A stretch of 64,000 bases of DNA from Oncomelania hupensis (taxonomy: Eukaryota; Mollusca; Gastropoda; Littorinimorpha; Pomatiopsidae). Below, one piece after another: positions 30,816 through 41,102 of the stretch (positions within the stretch are counted from its first letter, which is position 1; every line of letters begins with the position of its first letter). A program made the position numbers and the translations under genes. Location: NCBI GenBank assembly GCA_036898135.1, contig CM072515.1:74393753-74457752 (forward strand), in the 5' to 3' direction. Below the pieces are notes generated by a model, which saw only the letters and a program-made list of their open reading frames with translations, ran no database searches and was not told the origin of the DNA.

Positions 30816-32822
30816 TCACTGCCTTCTGCCTGTCGTCAGCCTATAAGCGCCGTGCGGAGTGGGAACAGAAGACGGCCCAGGCTGTGGACTCATGGCAGTG
30901 TGGGTCGATGGACCATCGCAGAAGGTGGATGCTCCAGGAGATACAGTGCTCGGTAAGAGCACGAGTGTTGCGCGGTTACGTCGGACGTCGCCGTGGCGGG
31001 TACGGACGATGTAGGATCGTGGATGAACCTGTCTAGTCACGGTCCCCGGTCGGTCAAGGTCTCTAATCCATACCAAAACGCCGTTTTCTAGAGGAGGCAA
31101 TGACCGAGCTTTGTGTCTGCGGTCATAGGTCATCTTCTGAGCACTTTTGTTCCTCTCTTCCTTCTGCTGTAAATCACGGAGAATGGGGGTCTGAGGCATG
31201 AGTCTTTGTTGCAGGACGGGGAGACATGTACGAAGTTGTCTTCCCATGAGGAGTTGACTCGGTGACAGACCGTTTTGCAGAGGCGCTGTACGATATGCTA
31301 GGACACCAAGGATAGGATCTTCACTTTTCTTCAGGATATTCTTCAGAGTTTGTATAGCGCGTTCAACTTCTCCATTTCCCTGAGGGTGCTTCGGTGAGCA
31401 CGTGACGTGGTTGAACTTGTAGGACGTAGAGAAAGCTTTAAAGAGGCGGCCGCTGAACTGGGTGCCATTGTCAGACACGACAATATCGGGAATGCCGTGG
31501 CATGCAAAAATGGTCTTGAGTTTGTCGATGACGTGTGCGCAGGATAGATTGTCCAAACGTCTGAGTTCAGCCCACCTCGAGTAGTAGTCGACAGCTACAA
31601 GGTAGGTTTTTCCTTTCAATTCCATGATGTCAACTCCAATACGTGACCATGGACGTTCCGGAAAAGGGGATGGAACGAGGGGTTCTTTCCGTTCCGGTCT
31701 GCTTTTTGCACAAACTGCACACGTGGACACTTTGTTCGTGATACATGCCGTGATATTGGGCCACCAGACGGAATTCTGTGCGCTGGCGACACACTTAGTG
31801 ACTCCCAAATGACCAACATGCAGTTGGTTGAGGATGTCGTCACGCATAGACTGAGGGATGACAAGACGATCGTCATAGAGTAGGAGGTCATCCACAATAG
31901 TGAAGTGTTGCCTATTGACCCAATACTGCTTGAGAACGACAGAACTAGGCGTGTCAGAGGGCCAGCCTCGAGTGCAGAAATTTCGGATTTGTGCGGTCTC
32001 GGCATCTTGTTTCTGCTTGGTTCGGATTTCAGCCTCAGAGTCATCATCTGCAAGCTGATGGACATTCTTATTTCGTGAGATGCCCCTTTTCCGTTTTCTA
32101 CACACCGCTCTGAAGTGGCCCTTGATGTTACATTCATGGCAGACTGCATTTCTTGCTGGGCATTCGCTCCGAGGATGAGCAACACCGCCACAAAACCCAC
32201 ACTGTGGGGACGAAGATGGTGCCGATGAGGAAGGAGTCTGCCTAGTAAACCCGCGAGACGTCAAATGTTTTGGCTTCGATTTGACGTAATCAACAGGAGT
32301 GACGTCATCGCCTCTGATGACTTCGTATTGACGGCTGATTCTGATGGCGTCTGCTAGAGTGAGATTATCTTTCGTTTGCAGACGGTCAGATAACGCGTCG
32401 TTGCGAACGCCGACGACGATTCTGTCGCGAATGAGTTCGTCCCGAAGATTGCCAAAAGCACATCTGTCGGCGATCAGATGGAGATCGTGGATGAACGCGT
32501 CGATGTTTTCGTCTTCTTTTTGTGCGCGCTTGTTGAATATGGCTCGTTCAACAATTGTGCTCGTTCTTTCAGAAAAATAGTTCGATATTTTAGTGTGTAC
32601 CTGCTTGTAGGAGTCCCTGTCCTCGTTGATTTTCAGGATGTTAACTAGATCAGTTGAACTGTCTCCGATAACATAGAGAAGAGTTGTCACTTGGTCTCTC
32701 TGTGGCTTAGAGTGGAGGCCAGTGACAGTTCTAAAGCGGTCAAACCTCTGTACCCAGCGACTCCAGTCATCTTTCAATGCATTGAAGGGTGCTGGTGGAG
32801 GAAAGGAGAGAATATGGTCCAT
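30816..32822 (-). CDS. gag-int: Element 2 gag-integrase fusion protein (668 aa)
   Basis: Residues 1-180 are a gag capsid (WSRWVQRFDRF, then VERAIFNKRAQ). Two CCHC knuckles follow at C208/C211/H216/C221 and C228/C231/H236/C241. Around residue 255-270 the protein passes straight into the linker that normally joins RNase H to integrase (EIRTKQKQDAET, then FCTRGWPSD). The integrase has its zinc module H335/H338/C368/C371 and catalytic D398, D451 and E487. Protease, RT and RNase H (normally about 700-800 residues) are missing, and the frame is intact. The ATG at 32820-32822 overlaps the primer-binding site. No internal stops. Whether an uncleaved gag-integrase works in a particle supplied by a helper element is open. 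Confidence 0.93.
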   Translation of the reverse strand: MDHILSFPPPAPFNALKDDWSRWVQRFDRFRTVTGLHSKPQRDQVTTLLYVIGDSSTDLVNILKINEDRDSYKQVHTKISNYFSERTSTIVERAIFNKRAQKEDENIDAFIHDLHLIADRCAFGNLRDELIRDRIVVGVRNDALSDRLQTKDNLTLADAIRISRQYEVIRGDDVTPVDYVKSKPKHLTSRGFTRQTPSSSAPSSSPQCGFCGGVAHPRSECPARNAVCHECNIKGHFRAVCRKRKRGISRNKNVHQLADDDSEAEIRTKQKQDAETAQIRNFCTRGWPSDTPSSVVLKQYWVNRQHFTIVDDLLLYDDRLVIPQSMRDDILNQLHVGHLGVTKCVASAQNSVWWPNITACITNKVSTCAVCAKSRPERKEPLVPSPFPERPWSRIGVDIMELKGKTYLVAVDYYSRWAELRRLDNLSCAHVIDKLKTIFACHGIPDIVVSDNGTQFSGRLFKAFSTSYKFNHVTCSPKHPQGNGEVERAIQTLKNILKKSEDPILGVLAYRTAPLQNGLSPSQLLMGRQLRTCLPVLQQRLMPQTPILRDLQQKEERNKSAQKMTYDRRHKARSLPPLENGVLVWIRDLDRPGTVTRQVHPRSYIVRTRHGDVRRNRATLVLLPSTVSPGASTFCDGPSTHTAMSPQPGPSSVPTPHGAYRLTTGRRQ

Positions 32823-32838
32823 CCCACCGCTGCCACCA
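32821..32838 (-). promoter_or_regulatory. primer-binding site of element 2, tRNA-Leu type
   Basis: Immediately after the 5' LTR the minus strand reads TGGTGGCAGCGGTGGGAT. This is the complement of a ...CCCACCGCTGCCA-CCA 3' end, as I recall it for animal tRNA-Leu(AAG). Its last two bases are the first two of the gag ATG. Confidence 0.8.
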
Positions 32839-33033
32839 TATAAGATGCGTAGGTTTCACGTAAATAAAACCAACAGAGTCCAACAAGACAGGTTGATATT
32901 TAAGATGGCGTTTATTCAACCAACTGCGCATGTGTGAACGTTAGTTGTTATGGAGTTGTGGTGATTGCTATAGTGACTGAATGCATAGGCCTGTGATGTG
33001 TATTATCCTACATTGTGATGTGTATTATCCTAC

Positions 33034-33034
<1 letters not shown>
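32839..33034 (-). repeat. Element 2 LTR (5' LTR in element orientation)
   Basis: Matches 30333-30528 with no difference noticed; followed by the atcat duplication and the resumed ATC array. Confidence 0.95.
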
Positions 33035-33085
<51 letters not shown>

Positions 33086-33161
33086 GTCGTCGTCGTCGTC
33101 GTCAACAGTAGCAGCAGCAGCAGCACGAACCTCATCAACAACAACAGCTGCTGCAGCTGCT
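33035..33161. repeat. ATC microsatellite, right part, grading into GTC and GCA/GCT triplets
   Basis: Continuation of the array at 30250-30332, then cgtcgtcgt, gcagcagcag and gctgctgcagctgctgcg. The many poly-D/poly-S frames here are artefacts. Confidence 0.95.
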
Positions 33162-33219
33162 GCGATATCACGGGCGCCCCTTTCTATCGCTTGCTCTCTC
33201 CGTCCGTCTTTCTTTCGGG

Positions 33220-33261
33220 TGTGTGCTTGTGTGTGTTCGTGTGTGTATGTGTGTGTGTGTG

Positions 33262-33319
<58 letters not shown>

Positions 33320-33435
33320 CTTTCTCTGCCTCGCTCTTTCTGTCTCTCGCTTTTTTTGTCTGTCTGTCTGTCTCTCCCTCTCTCTATCTCCACCTCTCTC
33401 CCCTTCCATCTCTTATTCTGACTGTGTTCATTCTC
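33220..33435. repeat. GT then TC microsatellites
   Basis: GT-rich 33220-33260, pure TC 33264-33316, then TCTG/TCTC variants up to about 33410. Confidence 0.93.
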
Positions 33436-33918
33436 ACTGCTGCGCTCCCTTGTTATCTCCATTTTCCTACACGCTTGCGAAACATGGACCCTCACAGCAG
33501 ATCTACAACGAAGAATACAAAGCATGAAGATGAGGTGCTACAGAAGACTTCTGGGCATTTCCTATACCCAGCACATCACCAACGACGAAGTCCGACAGAC
33601 CATCACACAAGCCATTGGACAACACGATGACCTGCTCACAGTGGTGAAAAAACGTAAATCTCCTCTGGTATGGCCACGTCACCAGATCATCAGGTCTTGC
33701 AAAGACCATCCTGCAATGCACAGTGCAAGGAGGTAGAAGAAGAGGGAGGCCCAAAAAAAATGTGGGAGGACAACATTCGAGAATGGACTGGTTTGACACT
33801 GAACGAAATAATCAGGGTTGCTGAGGACAGGGAAAGATGGATTACGCTGGTTCAACGATCATCTGTGGTGCCCCTACGACCTCCGAGTTACGGGGATAGG
33901 ATAGGATAGGATAGATAG
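33436..33918 (+). pseudogene. LINE (R3) copy 2, 5'-truncated
   Basis: Nucleotide-level relative of 23155-23627: the block ending in CYRRLLGISYTQHITNDEVR (33530-33600), then QAIGQHDDLLTVVKKRK, GRPKKMWEDNIREWTGLTLN (about 33740) and a terminal ggatagg repeat (33896-33915). Frameshifts separate the blocks. Only the last 480 bp of the element survive, as expected from incomplete reverse transcription. Confidence 0.9.
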
Positions 33919-34479
33919 TTCACTCTCACACAAAAACGAAATAATGCTAACAAATGTGAACTAAAGTGTAGGACGCCATAATAATCTAATGACTTTATGA
34001 CCTCCCGCAACCAAGCAACAACACCAACAACCATATCCGCACCAAAGAATCTCCTAATCATTGATGTGCGACAAAGATCGGCTGAGGGGACCGTTTCTGG
34101 TGTTGTAACACGATTACTTCCCCTACCCCGAGCTACGAAGCCACTAACGGCATAAAAGCCACCGACTGATGATAATTGCGTCTCGGAGGAAATCCGCATC
34201 TTCCGCATTCGTCTCCATATACGGTCCAAATTGTAGCCATTGCAGGTTCGTCCATCCTGCAACATTGAAAAACTAAACTGTGGGAGAAATGGTACTAGGT
34301 AAGCTCTGCCATCAGAAGACTGTGTAATGTAAGCTATTGGGGCTCATGCAGCGGCGCATGCGCAAAACAACGGAAGCCTGGAATGTTAAGTGATTGCATT
34401 GCCGGCAGTGGTTGAGAGCTCGTTGACGACCTGGAATGCCGCAATAAAAACATTACCATGATGTGCAGGCGAGCGGTCC
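33919..34479. other. intergenic DNA with an unrecognised minus-strand ORF
   Basis: A 125-codon frame (33888-34265, minus) has normal amino-acid composition (for example LDRIWRRMRKMRISSETQLS), but I recognise no family. Part of it runs into the LINE tail, so it is probably fortuitous. Confidence 0.35.
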
Positions 34480-34915
34480 CTACTTCTTCGGATGAGAGTA
34501 GAAAGCAAGGTCCATGCATTCCTTAGCACTGACTTTAAATATCCTGATGCTCATGTCCTAGACGGGCGAGTGCGAGTTACACAAATACACCCAGGTCCTT
34601 TATCCGCAACCTCTGTCGCCCCGGGATTGTGCTTAGCTGTCCTGGACGGGAGCCGAGGCTCCAAAAGCAGAACGTGGGCGCCTCGAGTGCCTTGATGTAT
34701 ATCCTGTATCGTCCAACACCTTGAGGTATATCCTGTATCGTCCAACACCTTGAGTATCGTCCAACACCTTAAGGTATATCCTGTATCGTCCAACACCTTG
34801 AGGTATATCCTGTATCGTCCAACACCTTGAGGTATATCCTGTATCGTCCAACACCTTGAGGTATATCCTGTGTCCTCCAACACCTCGAGCTGGATAAGTC
34901 CTATGCAAGAAGGAC
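34480..34915 (+). mobile_element. R2 tRNA-derived SINE, copy g, with an internal 29-bp amplification
   Basis: Opposite orientation to most R2 copies: ttcggatgagagta at left, atgctcatgtcctagacggg at 34548, and the tail side ctcgagctggataag at 34885-34899. Between 34690 and 34884 the SINE segment cttgaggtatatcctgtatc plus gtccaacac is repeated six to seven times with one shorter copy. Confidence 0.85.
34690..34884. repeat. 29-bp tandem array grown from SINE sequence
   Basis: Units match one 29-bp stretch that is single-copy in the other R2 SINEs (reverse complement of the gatacaggatctaactcaag region). One unit is truncated to about 17 bp near 34747-34763. Confidence 0.9.
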
Positions 34916-37135
34916 AAAATGAAATAAGCTACACGCAGGAGGGGGAGGTGGGCGCGTGCGTGCAGGATTGAATTGAGGGGTGCGGAAAGCTATAGTGACG
35001 GTGAAGAATGAGAGGGGGAGTACTGCACATTCAGACATGGAAGATTGCGCGTACAGTAATAATATTAAAGCCTTATATTTTTTTAGAGGGTGCAGCTGTG
35101 AAGACGACCTGGCGCTTCCCCTGAGAATACACCCCAAACATGTGCCGGGGAAATATTTTTTTTCTTGACTAAGGCAAAGAAGAGTTCACAGGAACTCTAC
35201 AATTCTAAATCAAGTGGGAGATGTTTTATTTGTAGTGAGGTTTTTTTAGGGGTGCCCTCTACGCACAAAAAGCCATTGAAAGTCTGAACGTATAGATTAG
35301 AATAAGATTTTAATGTTATTTATTGTACCTAGGCTATTTTTTGTTTGCCCTTTGGCACAAACCACTTTGGCATGGAGAGGTAGGGAGGAGAAGAGTGTGT
35401 ACAAAAACGGAACCTGGCAATCCAAATGTGTAGTCAGTAAAAACCACAAAAGTACAACGTTGACAAGGTTGAACAGGAAAAAAGGAAGCGGAAAAACTTT
35501 CAAACAACTAATTTTGTTACCACAGCTAACGTGCAGTTTTCTATTTTGTACAATTCCATATTTAACGCAGCCAAGTTTTTATGTTTATTTCTTTTCTTGT
35601 CTTTTTGTTTTTTTACATTTGATAGTCTACAGTTACCTGAAATAGAATAAAAGCTAGCAGGCCTTTGTAGTCTACAATTATTTGAATTGTTATTTGAGGT
35701 GGAGAGAGGAGATGGAACAGTAAGCAAGTCAAGTCAAGTCAAGTCAAGTCAAATAATTTTATTGCCAAGATAAAACACAAGGAATATGTCTCAGAATCGA
35801 GATAACACGCACGCACACACACACGCAGACATACACACACCCATACTCCCCTTCCCCCCCCCCCCCCCCCCGACACAAACATACACGTGTGTAGCATGCG
35901 AAGTCAGGCAGTGGGCTACAGAAATACAGTTCAAGTGTCTATGTTATTCAACGTTTCAGAAATTCTACGAGCTTTTCCTTAAAACGCACATCTATAATAG
36001 GCCAGAACCCAAAAGCTTTCGTGCACACACGCACGCACACGCACGCACGCACACACACACACACAGTTCGCACACGAGCCAACATACTGCATGGAAGCAC
36101 AACAGACAGAACTACACCCATGAGCCACCGCGAAAACCGTATGCAGAGGTTGAGGTCGAGGGGTCAAGGCCAAAGGTCGCTCTGTCCATGGCTAGCAGTA
36201 TACACAAACACACGTGTAACGGTGTGGTTCGATGTAAAACAGAAGAATTTGTTGTGTGCGAGGTCTAGACTTTAAGAAACTGTGAAATTGAAAATAGAAA
36301 GGATTATTTGAAGAGGGAGCGTACTAATAGAGTAATGGAGAGAAAAGGTCGCAGGGCAAGAACCAGAAGGTACGTGTTGCATGATCATGTCTGTCCCTAC
36401 ACACATGCAGAGCCGTTGAAATACACAGCACACACTTCATTCCAATATCATAAATATGCACTTAAAAGCAGATAAGCAATAAAACGTACAATCTAATCAC
36501 CACAAAATATCGTAGTTTGCAATACTTTAAAAACAAATCTTGGCCACCAATATCTTACTGTTTTAACTTAAACTACTATTATAGTCTTTATTCCATGAAG
36601 AGAAGCCTTGACGAGCTATATATAAATTGCCCTTATAACCTTCTATTAGAGAAGCCATTGTTGCGTAATCTCAGCACACACGAACCATTTTCTTTTTTAA
36701 AAGAAGAATTTGAAGAAGTCGGTCTATTGTTAAAATGAATGCCCGTTCTGCCTCATACACGGCCATTGACTGGTTATTTACTTCACGTGCAGAAATATTA
36801 GTGGTGGGTCACGCAGAATACCATTTGAGCACAGAGACAACTGCGAATCTATATCGCTCAGGCGTGGTCTTTGAGTCCTGCATTGTCTATCGTGACATAG
36901 TCCTGACGAATCAAACTTGGTCTTTACATTTCCAATTGTAAATCGTGACGTAGTCCTGAAAGTTATTCTTTAAAATCGCTATTTTACGTGCATGCTGTTT
37001 TGATTTAGCTCTTCAACTTTATAAATACCCAACAGGACATTTGTTTTCCTTTAAGTTTATTTTACAATCCGAAACCAAGCAGACTTCTGTCGGAAGGCCA
37101 ACGGTTGTTTTAATGCAGAATGGTTGGGTCAACAC
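34916..37135. other. intergenic DNA with simple repeats
   Basis: Contains an aagtc array with a LINE-like tail on its right (35722-35775, minus strand reads ttggcaataaaattatttga), a poly-C run (35851-35871) and a CA/CGCA-rich run (36021-36066). No gene supported. Confidence 0.55.
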
Positions 37136-37465
37136 AGGAGTTTTCACACATACACACAAACACACCCACACACAATCACACACACACACACACACACATT
37201 AATGCACACACACAAGGTGCATATTTCCCTGCTGAAAGTTTTCTACGATACGAATGGCTATTATAATAACAGTGCATCAAAACCATGTTTCGTGTTTGCC
37301 TTGCTTGATAGAGTGCAGAACAATACCTCAATGTTGGTTTGGTGTGGGTTTCATTATAATCTCACTAAAGGGGAGGTAACACATTTGTGCAAACATGTGT
37401 GTGTGGGAGGGCGGGGGTGGGGTGGTGTGTGTGTGTGTGTGTGTGTGTGTATGCGTGTAGGGTGT
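37136..37465. repeat. CA-rich (37140-37215) and GT-rich (37397-37465) microsatellites
   Basis: The two runs are complementary and about 180 bp apart, so they could pair as a loose inverted repeat. The sequence between is unrecognised. Confidence 0.85.
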
Positions 37466-37769
37466 GTGCGCGTGTGCAATTCTTTTCCAATGGTAATTTG
37501 TGTTTACGATTCGTTGATTGATGAAACACAGAGCAATAGAACACATTTATAGTGGATTTTGCTTACACAATTATGCTTGTTGTGTGACATGAGACAGTAA
37601 TTGACAGGGCCATGCATGAAACTGTAGTCTTCATACACAAGATACTTTATCCTTCTCATCTCCGTCTCTTGTACAGCGCCGTTCTCTGGCTTCTGAGCTT
37701 CACAATGGTCCATGTAGCTCCCGTTATCCCGCACCGTGACACTCGCTACATCCGTGGGCAACTTTCACA

Positions 37770-37791
37770 GGATAATAATAATAATAATAAC

Positions 37792-37857
<66 letters not shown>
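37770..37857. repeat. AAT microsatellite, tail of a minus-strand retroposon
   Basis: Aat triplets with one aac, directly against ggtatttatatagcgc. Confidence 0.95.
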
Positions 37858-37858
<1 letters not shown>

Positions 37859-37915
37859 GTATTTATATAGCGCTTTTTTTCTAATGACATCAGTTCAAAG
37901 CGCAATTCTCACGAA
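37858..37915 (-). mobile_element. L2-like LINE (or dependent SINE) 3' end
   Basis: On the minus strand: gcgctttgaactgatgtc, then agaaaaaaagcgctatataa, then atacc and the att array. The agcgctatataa end is shared with the R2 SINE tails, suggesting a common 3' recognition sequence. Confidence 0.6.
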
Positions 37916-38221
37916 TTTATATTTAACCTTAGCGTGCAAATACATACGAAAAGTATTGAAACAAAGACGAGACACTAATAAATGATGCAAAGTCATAATA
38001 CAAACATGCAAAAAAAATATTTACAAGTACAATATCTCCCCGTTGCTCTACAGTTATGTCCCCTCACCCTCTCTCTGTCTTGCTCTCTGTCTCTGTCCTG
38101 TCTGTCTGTCTGTCTCTCTCTCCGGCTTTCACTACAGTAGTAACTTTAACAGGATTATGTTATCTCCAGTCCAAATCTCGCTCATTCACTTCAATCTATT
38201 TCACACTTTGAAATATTAGAC

Positions 38222-38275
38222 ACAATACAATACAATACAATACAATACAATACAACTTTATTGTCCGGTAACAAC
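38222..38275 (-). repeat. ACAAT array with LINE-like tail
   Basis: Seven acaat units followed by actttattgtccgg. On the minus strand it reads ggacaataaagt then attgt repeats, the layout of a retroposon 3' end. Confidence 0.6.
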
Positions 38276-39867
38276 CAGAAATGAGCCTTTAGCTGGGCTC
38301 GCCGTCCGTACTTCCATGACACCCTAATCTCTCGCTAACTAGTGGATGTTGGAGGACTGGGTTTCTCAGGACAGCAACTCTGTTGTTTCTTCGTCCTTCA
38401 AGGAAGTGCGTTCAGGCAGATGTTTTTGAGATCCACTGTAATGATAGGAAGTTGTCCTCGCTCAACAGGGGTAAAGCTGTCGCGCAACAAAAGACAGCTC
38501 GAGAGTGTCCATGAAAAACACTTCCTTCCGGTTAGCGGTAACCAGGCAGAAGGAAGTTGTTTTGGGGGCTCGACAGTGTGAACTATAGAAACATGTCTAA
38601 TGGTACCAAGTATTTTTGTATGAGCAACACAGACAACCTGCATCTAAGACAACCATTAAAAGACACGGGAGAAGGATACTGTTGAACTCTCCATTTGTGA
38701 ATCCGGAGTTATTGGATTCGCCTGCAGATCTTTTACCTGCCAACTTCTTTGCCCATCGAAGGAATTGTGTGCGAAGCCAGGTTTTAACTACTTTGATCAA
38801 GCTGTGTTACCACATCCTATCCTTTTCAAAGTACCACTTTTAGTCCCAAGGTTTGGCTTTTTTGTTTCTACACACAACTTTGTTTTCCAATTTCAGAGGA
38901 TGGATTACGATTTCACTTTCTCAACGAAATATCAACTACAGAAAAGTTTACGGTATCACAAAACCACGACAAAAACAAAAACACAGTATGTTGTACGGGA
39001 CAGAGGAAACCTCAATTTACCACAATCAATTGTCAAAAGAAAAAAAGTATTGACTATTGAGAAAGATTACATCAGTACAGAATGGTCTGAATACATAATA
39101 ATGATATCTATTTTTGAAACAATTGATGAAATGGTATTCTCTTTAATCTGAGATGCACTGAACTCCGGCTCGCGTGTTTTCTGTGACGGGTTGAACTTAA
39201 ACCATCGGGATGGAATAACATTCCCAGAACTCAGAATGTATTTGTGAGGTCATCGATCTGATTTATTTTCCCAGAATACCATGGGACAAGATAAAATCAA
39301 AGCCGTATGTAAAAAGCCGTGAACAGTATTAAGCAGGGGGTGGAGAGGAGAAAGGGGAAGACGGTAGAGGACAAAGAAGCAGGAGGTGAAGAAGAACAAA
39401 ATGGAGATGGAATGAGTGCAACAGAACCATCAACAAAGGGATATTGCCCATAGTAGAAAAAGAGGAAGTAGAAGGAGGAAGAATAAGAATATTGTTCAGG
39501 CATTGTAGGACCTCATTGCAGCACAGCTCAGCGGCTCATCTGTAAAGACTTTACCTTCATCATCTCTTTGAATTTGGCCATGTGCCACGAGCTTCCGTGA
39601 AAATGGGTTCTGTGTTAAGCGATGCCAGCCTCCGAGGAATAAGGAGACACGGTCTGATAACACAGGGTTAACGACCTGTCCATCGAGTCCGCATTGGCCA
39701 CACCATAAAAGCAGCAGGTTAAGGGCCTTAACATGCCAACCAAACACTAGTTATACTTTTTTGCGTAACAATCTGCCCTCATCCACGTGTAGTGTCTCTT
39801 TTTACAGGGCCAGGATTATGTATGTTTGTTTATTTTCTCTTGTAATGACAGACAGATAGACAGATGC
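38276..39867. other. intergenic DNA without supported gene
   Basis: Holds an unrecognised plus-strand ORF (38765-39151, 128 codons) and a minus-strand 83-codon ORF (39496-39747). Neither shows a motif I recognise. No RNA gene or transposon seen. Confidence 0.45.
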
Positions 39868-40190
39868 GAGCGGCGTGGCCAAGTGGGCTAAGGCGGGACT
39901 AACTTGCCTTGTCCACAAGCCAGAAACCAATGGCGCCAGACAGGTGTGGGTTCGACCCAGCATCTGGGCGTTATGTTTCTCCGAATATTAGTTACTTTCG
40001 ACTCGGGCAACGTCTCGGGGGTTTTCTCCGGGTACTCCGGTTTGCTCCCCCAGCAACATTTCAAAAATCACAAATAATGTTAGGTAGGTTGGGTTTGGGC
40101 GCGCTACAGGCTGCGACTACACCTTCCCTGGTGCGGCCCAGAATTTCTCAATAGAAAGGGATAATAAACTGCAACAAACAAACAAAAAAA
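39868..40190 (+). mobile_element. tRNA-derived SINE, class II (Ser/Leu-like) head
   Basis: A-box tggccaagtggg (39876-39887) and B-box ggttcgaccc (39949-39958) lie 61 bp apart, too far for a normal class I tRNA but fitting a head with a long variable arm. A body with ctccgggtactccggtttgc follows, then a caaa tail (caacaaacaaacaaaaaaag). Extra sequence and lack of a clean acceptor stem argue against a functional tRNA gene. Confidence 0.8.
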
Positions 40191-40854
40191 GAGATATATA
40201 GATAATGAATGCTTACCAGGTCCAGCAGACTACTAGGAGGAGCCGAAAACTACAGGAGGAGCCGAATGAGGTCCACAAAAGAATCATTAAAAAAAATTAG
40301 ATTAAGCCGTTAAACATGTGTCAAACAACCTGACTTCAAATCAATGCTATAAAATGGAAATAAATAAACCAGACAGCTACCAAGTTACATGTTAATAAAT
40401 GACCCACCAATTAAAAGCCATAAAACAAATCAGTATTTAAAAGATTTTACCATCGCGGTTGCAATCAGTTTATTTGGCAAAATGATATTTTAAAGAACAC
40501 ATTATACCAAATTATTGCCCAAACCGACCACCGAGTTTTGAATTGTTGGCGACTCTTCCGTGTTATGTAAACCGACAACTGTGCCTAATATATAATACAT
40601 TTTCCCTCCCGCTGCGGTGCTATTTTTAGAATCACCCTTGATGCTGGTAATATGCACATACACAAATGAATGTATCGATGTGTGTCAGAACCATACTTTT
40701 GACAGAAGTTTTGAGCTTCATCTTAGTTTTCCCATAGGGCAACACTAACTGTGCTTTTAAAAAGGGCCTATGACTGTAAAATGTGGGATCTTTAACCCTT
40801 AAAGTTAATGGCAGCAGTAGAATACTAACTGTCAAGCTTATCGTTCTTTGACGA

Positions 40855-40857
<3 letters not shown>
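40191..40857. other. intergenic DNA with no supported feature
   Basis: Only a short doubled aggaggagccgaa motif near 40235-40265 stands out. Confidence 0.5.

Positions 40858-40927
<70 letters not shown>
40858..40927. repeat. CT microsatellite
   Basis: About 34 uninterrupted ct units. Confidence 0.96.
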
Positions 40928-40928
<1 letters not shown>

Positions 40929-41102
40929 TCCAGGCTTTACAATTCAGGAATTTAAAAAAAGACCTGCTACTGTAGACAGTAGACAGATCTTATCACTCCA
41001 GTTTTAAGTGTCTCTTAGAGAGTGAAGAGCGTTGGCAACAGTTTAAAACGAAGGGCTACTGAGTGCAGACAGGCAAATACGAAGTAGTGTTTTGTCCTCA
41101 TC

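Larger units (their letters stand above)
30333..33034 (-). mobile_element. Element 2: complete LTR retrotransposon with an in-frame gag-integrase fusion (Mag-like)
   Basis: 2702 bp on the minus strand: 196-bp LTRs with no difference noticed, a polypurine tract, a tRNA-Leu-type primer site, one 668-codon ORF, and 5-bp duplications atcat (30328-30332 and 33035-33039). Protease, RT and RNase H are deleted without breaking the frame, so it cannot copy itself. LTR identity implies very recent mobilisation by enzymes supplied in trans. The gag and integrase resemble the Mag/K02A2.6-like branch of Ty3/gypsy (two CCHC knuckles). Confidence 0.93.

Noticed and set aside
30816..32822. Domesticated host gag-integrase gene
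   Set aside because: Apparently identical LTRs, target duplications, primer site and polypurine tract show it is a young mobile element rather than a co-opted gene.
33888..34265. 125-codon minus-strand ORF as a host gene
   Set aside because: Starts in unremarkable sequence and ends in the LINE tail; no recognised family. Left only as a note in the intergenic entry.
38765..39151. 128-codon plus-strand ORF as a host gene
   Set aside because: No motif, signal peptide or splice context, and composition follows local AT content.
39868..39970. Functional tRNA-Ser/Leu gene
   Set aside because: A and B boxes are present, but there is no convincing acceptor or anticodon stem, and a conserved body and caaa tail follow, so it is a SINE head.
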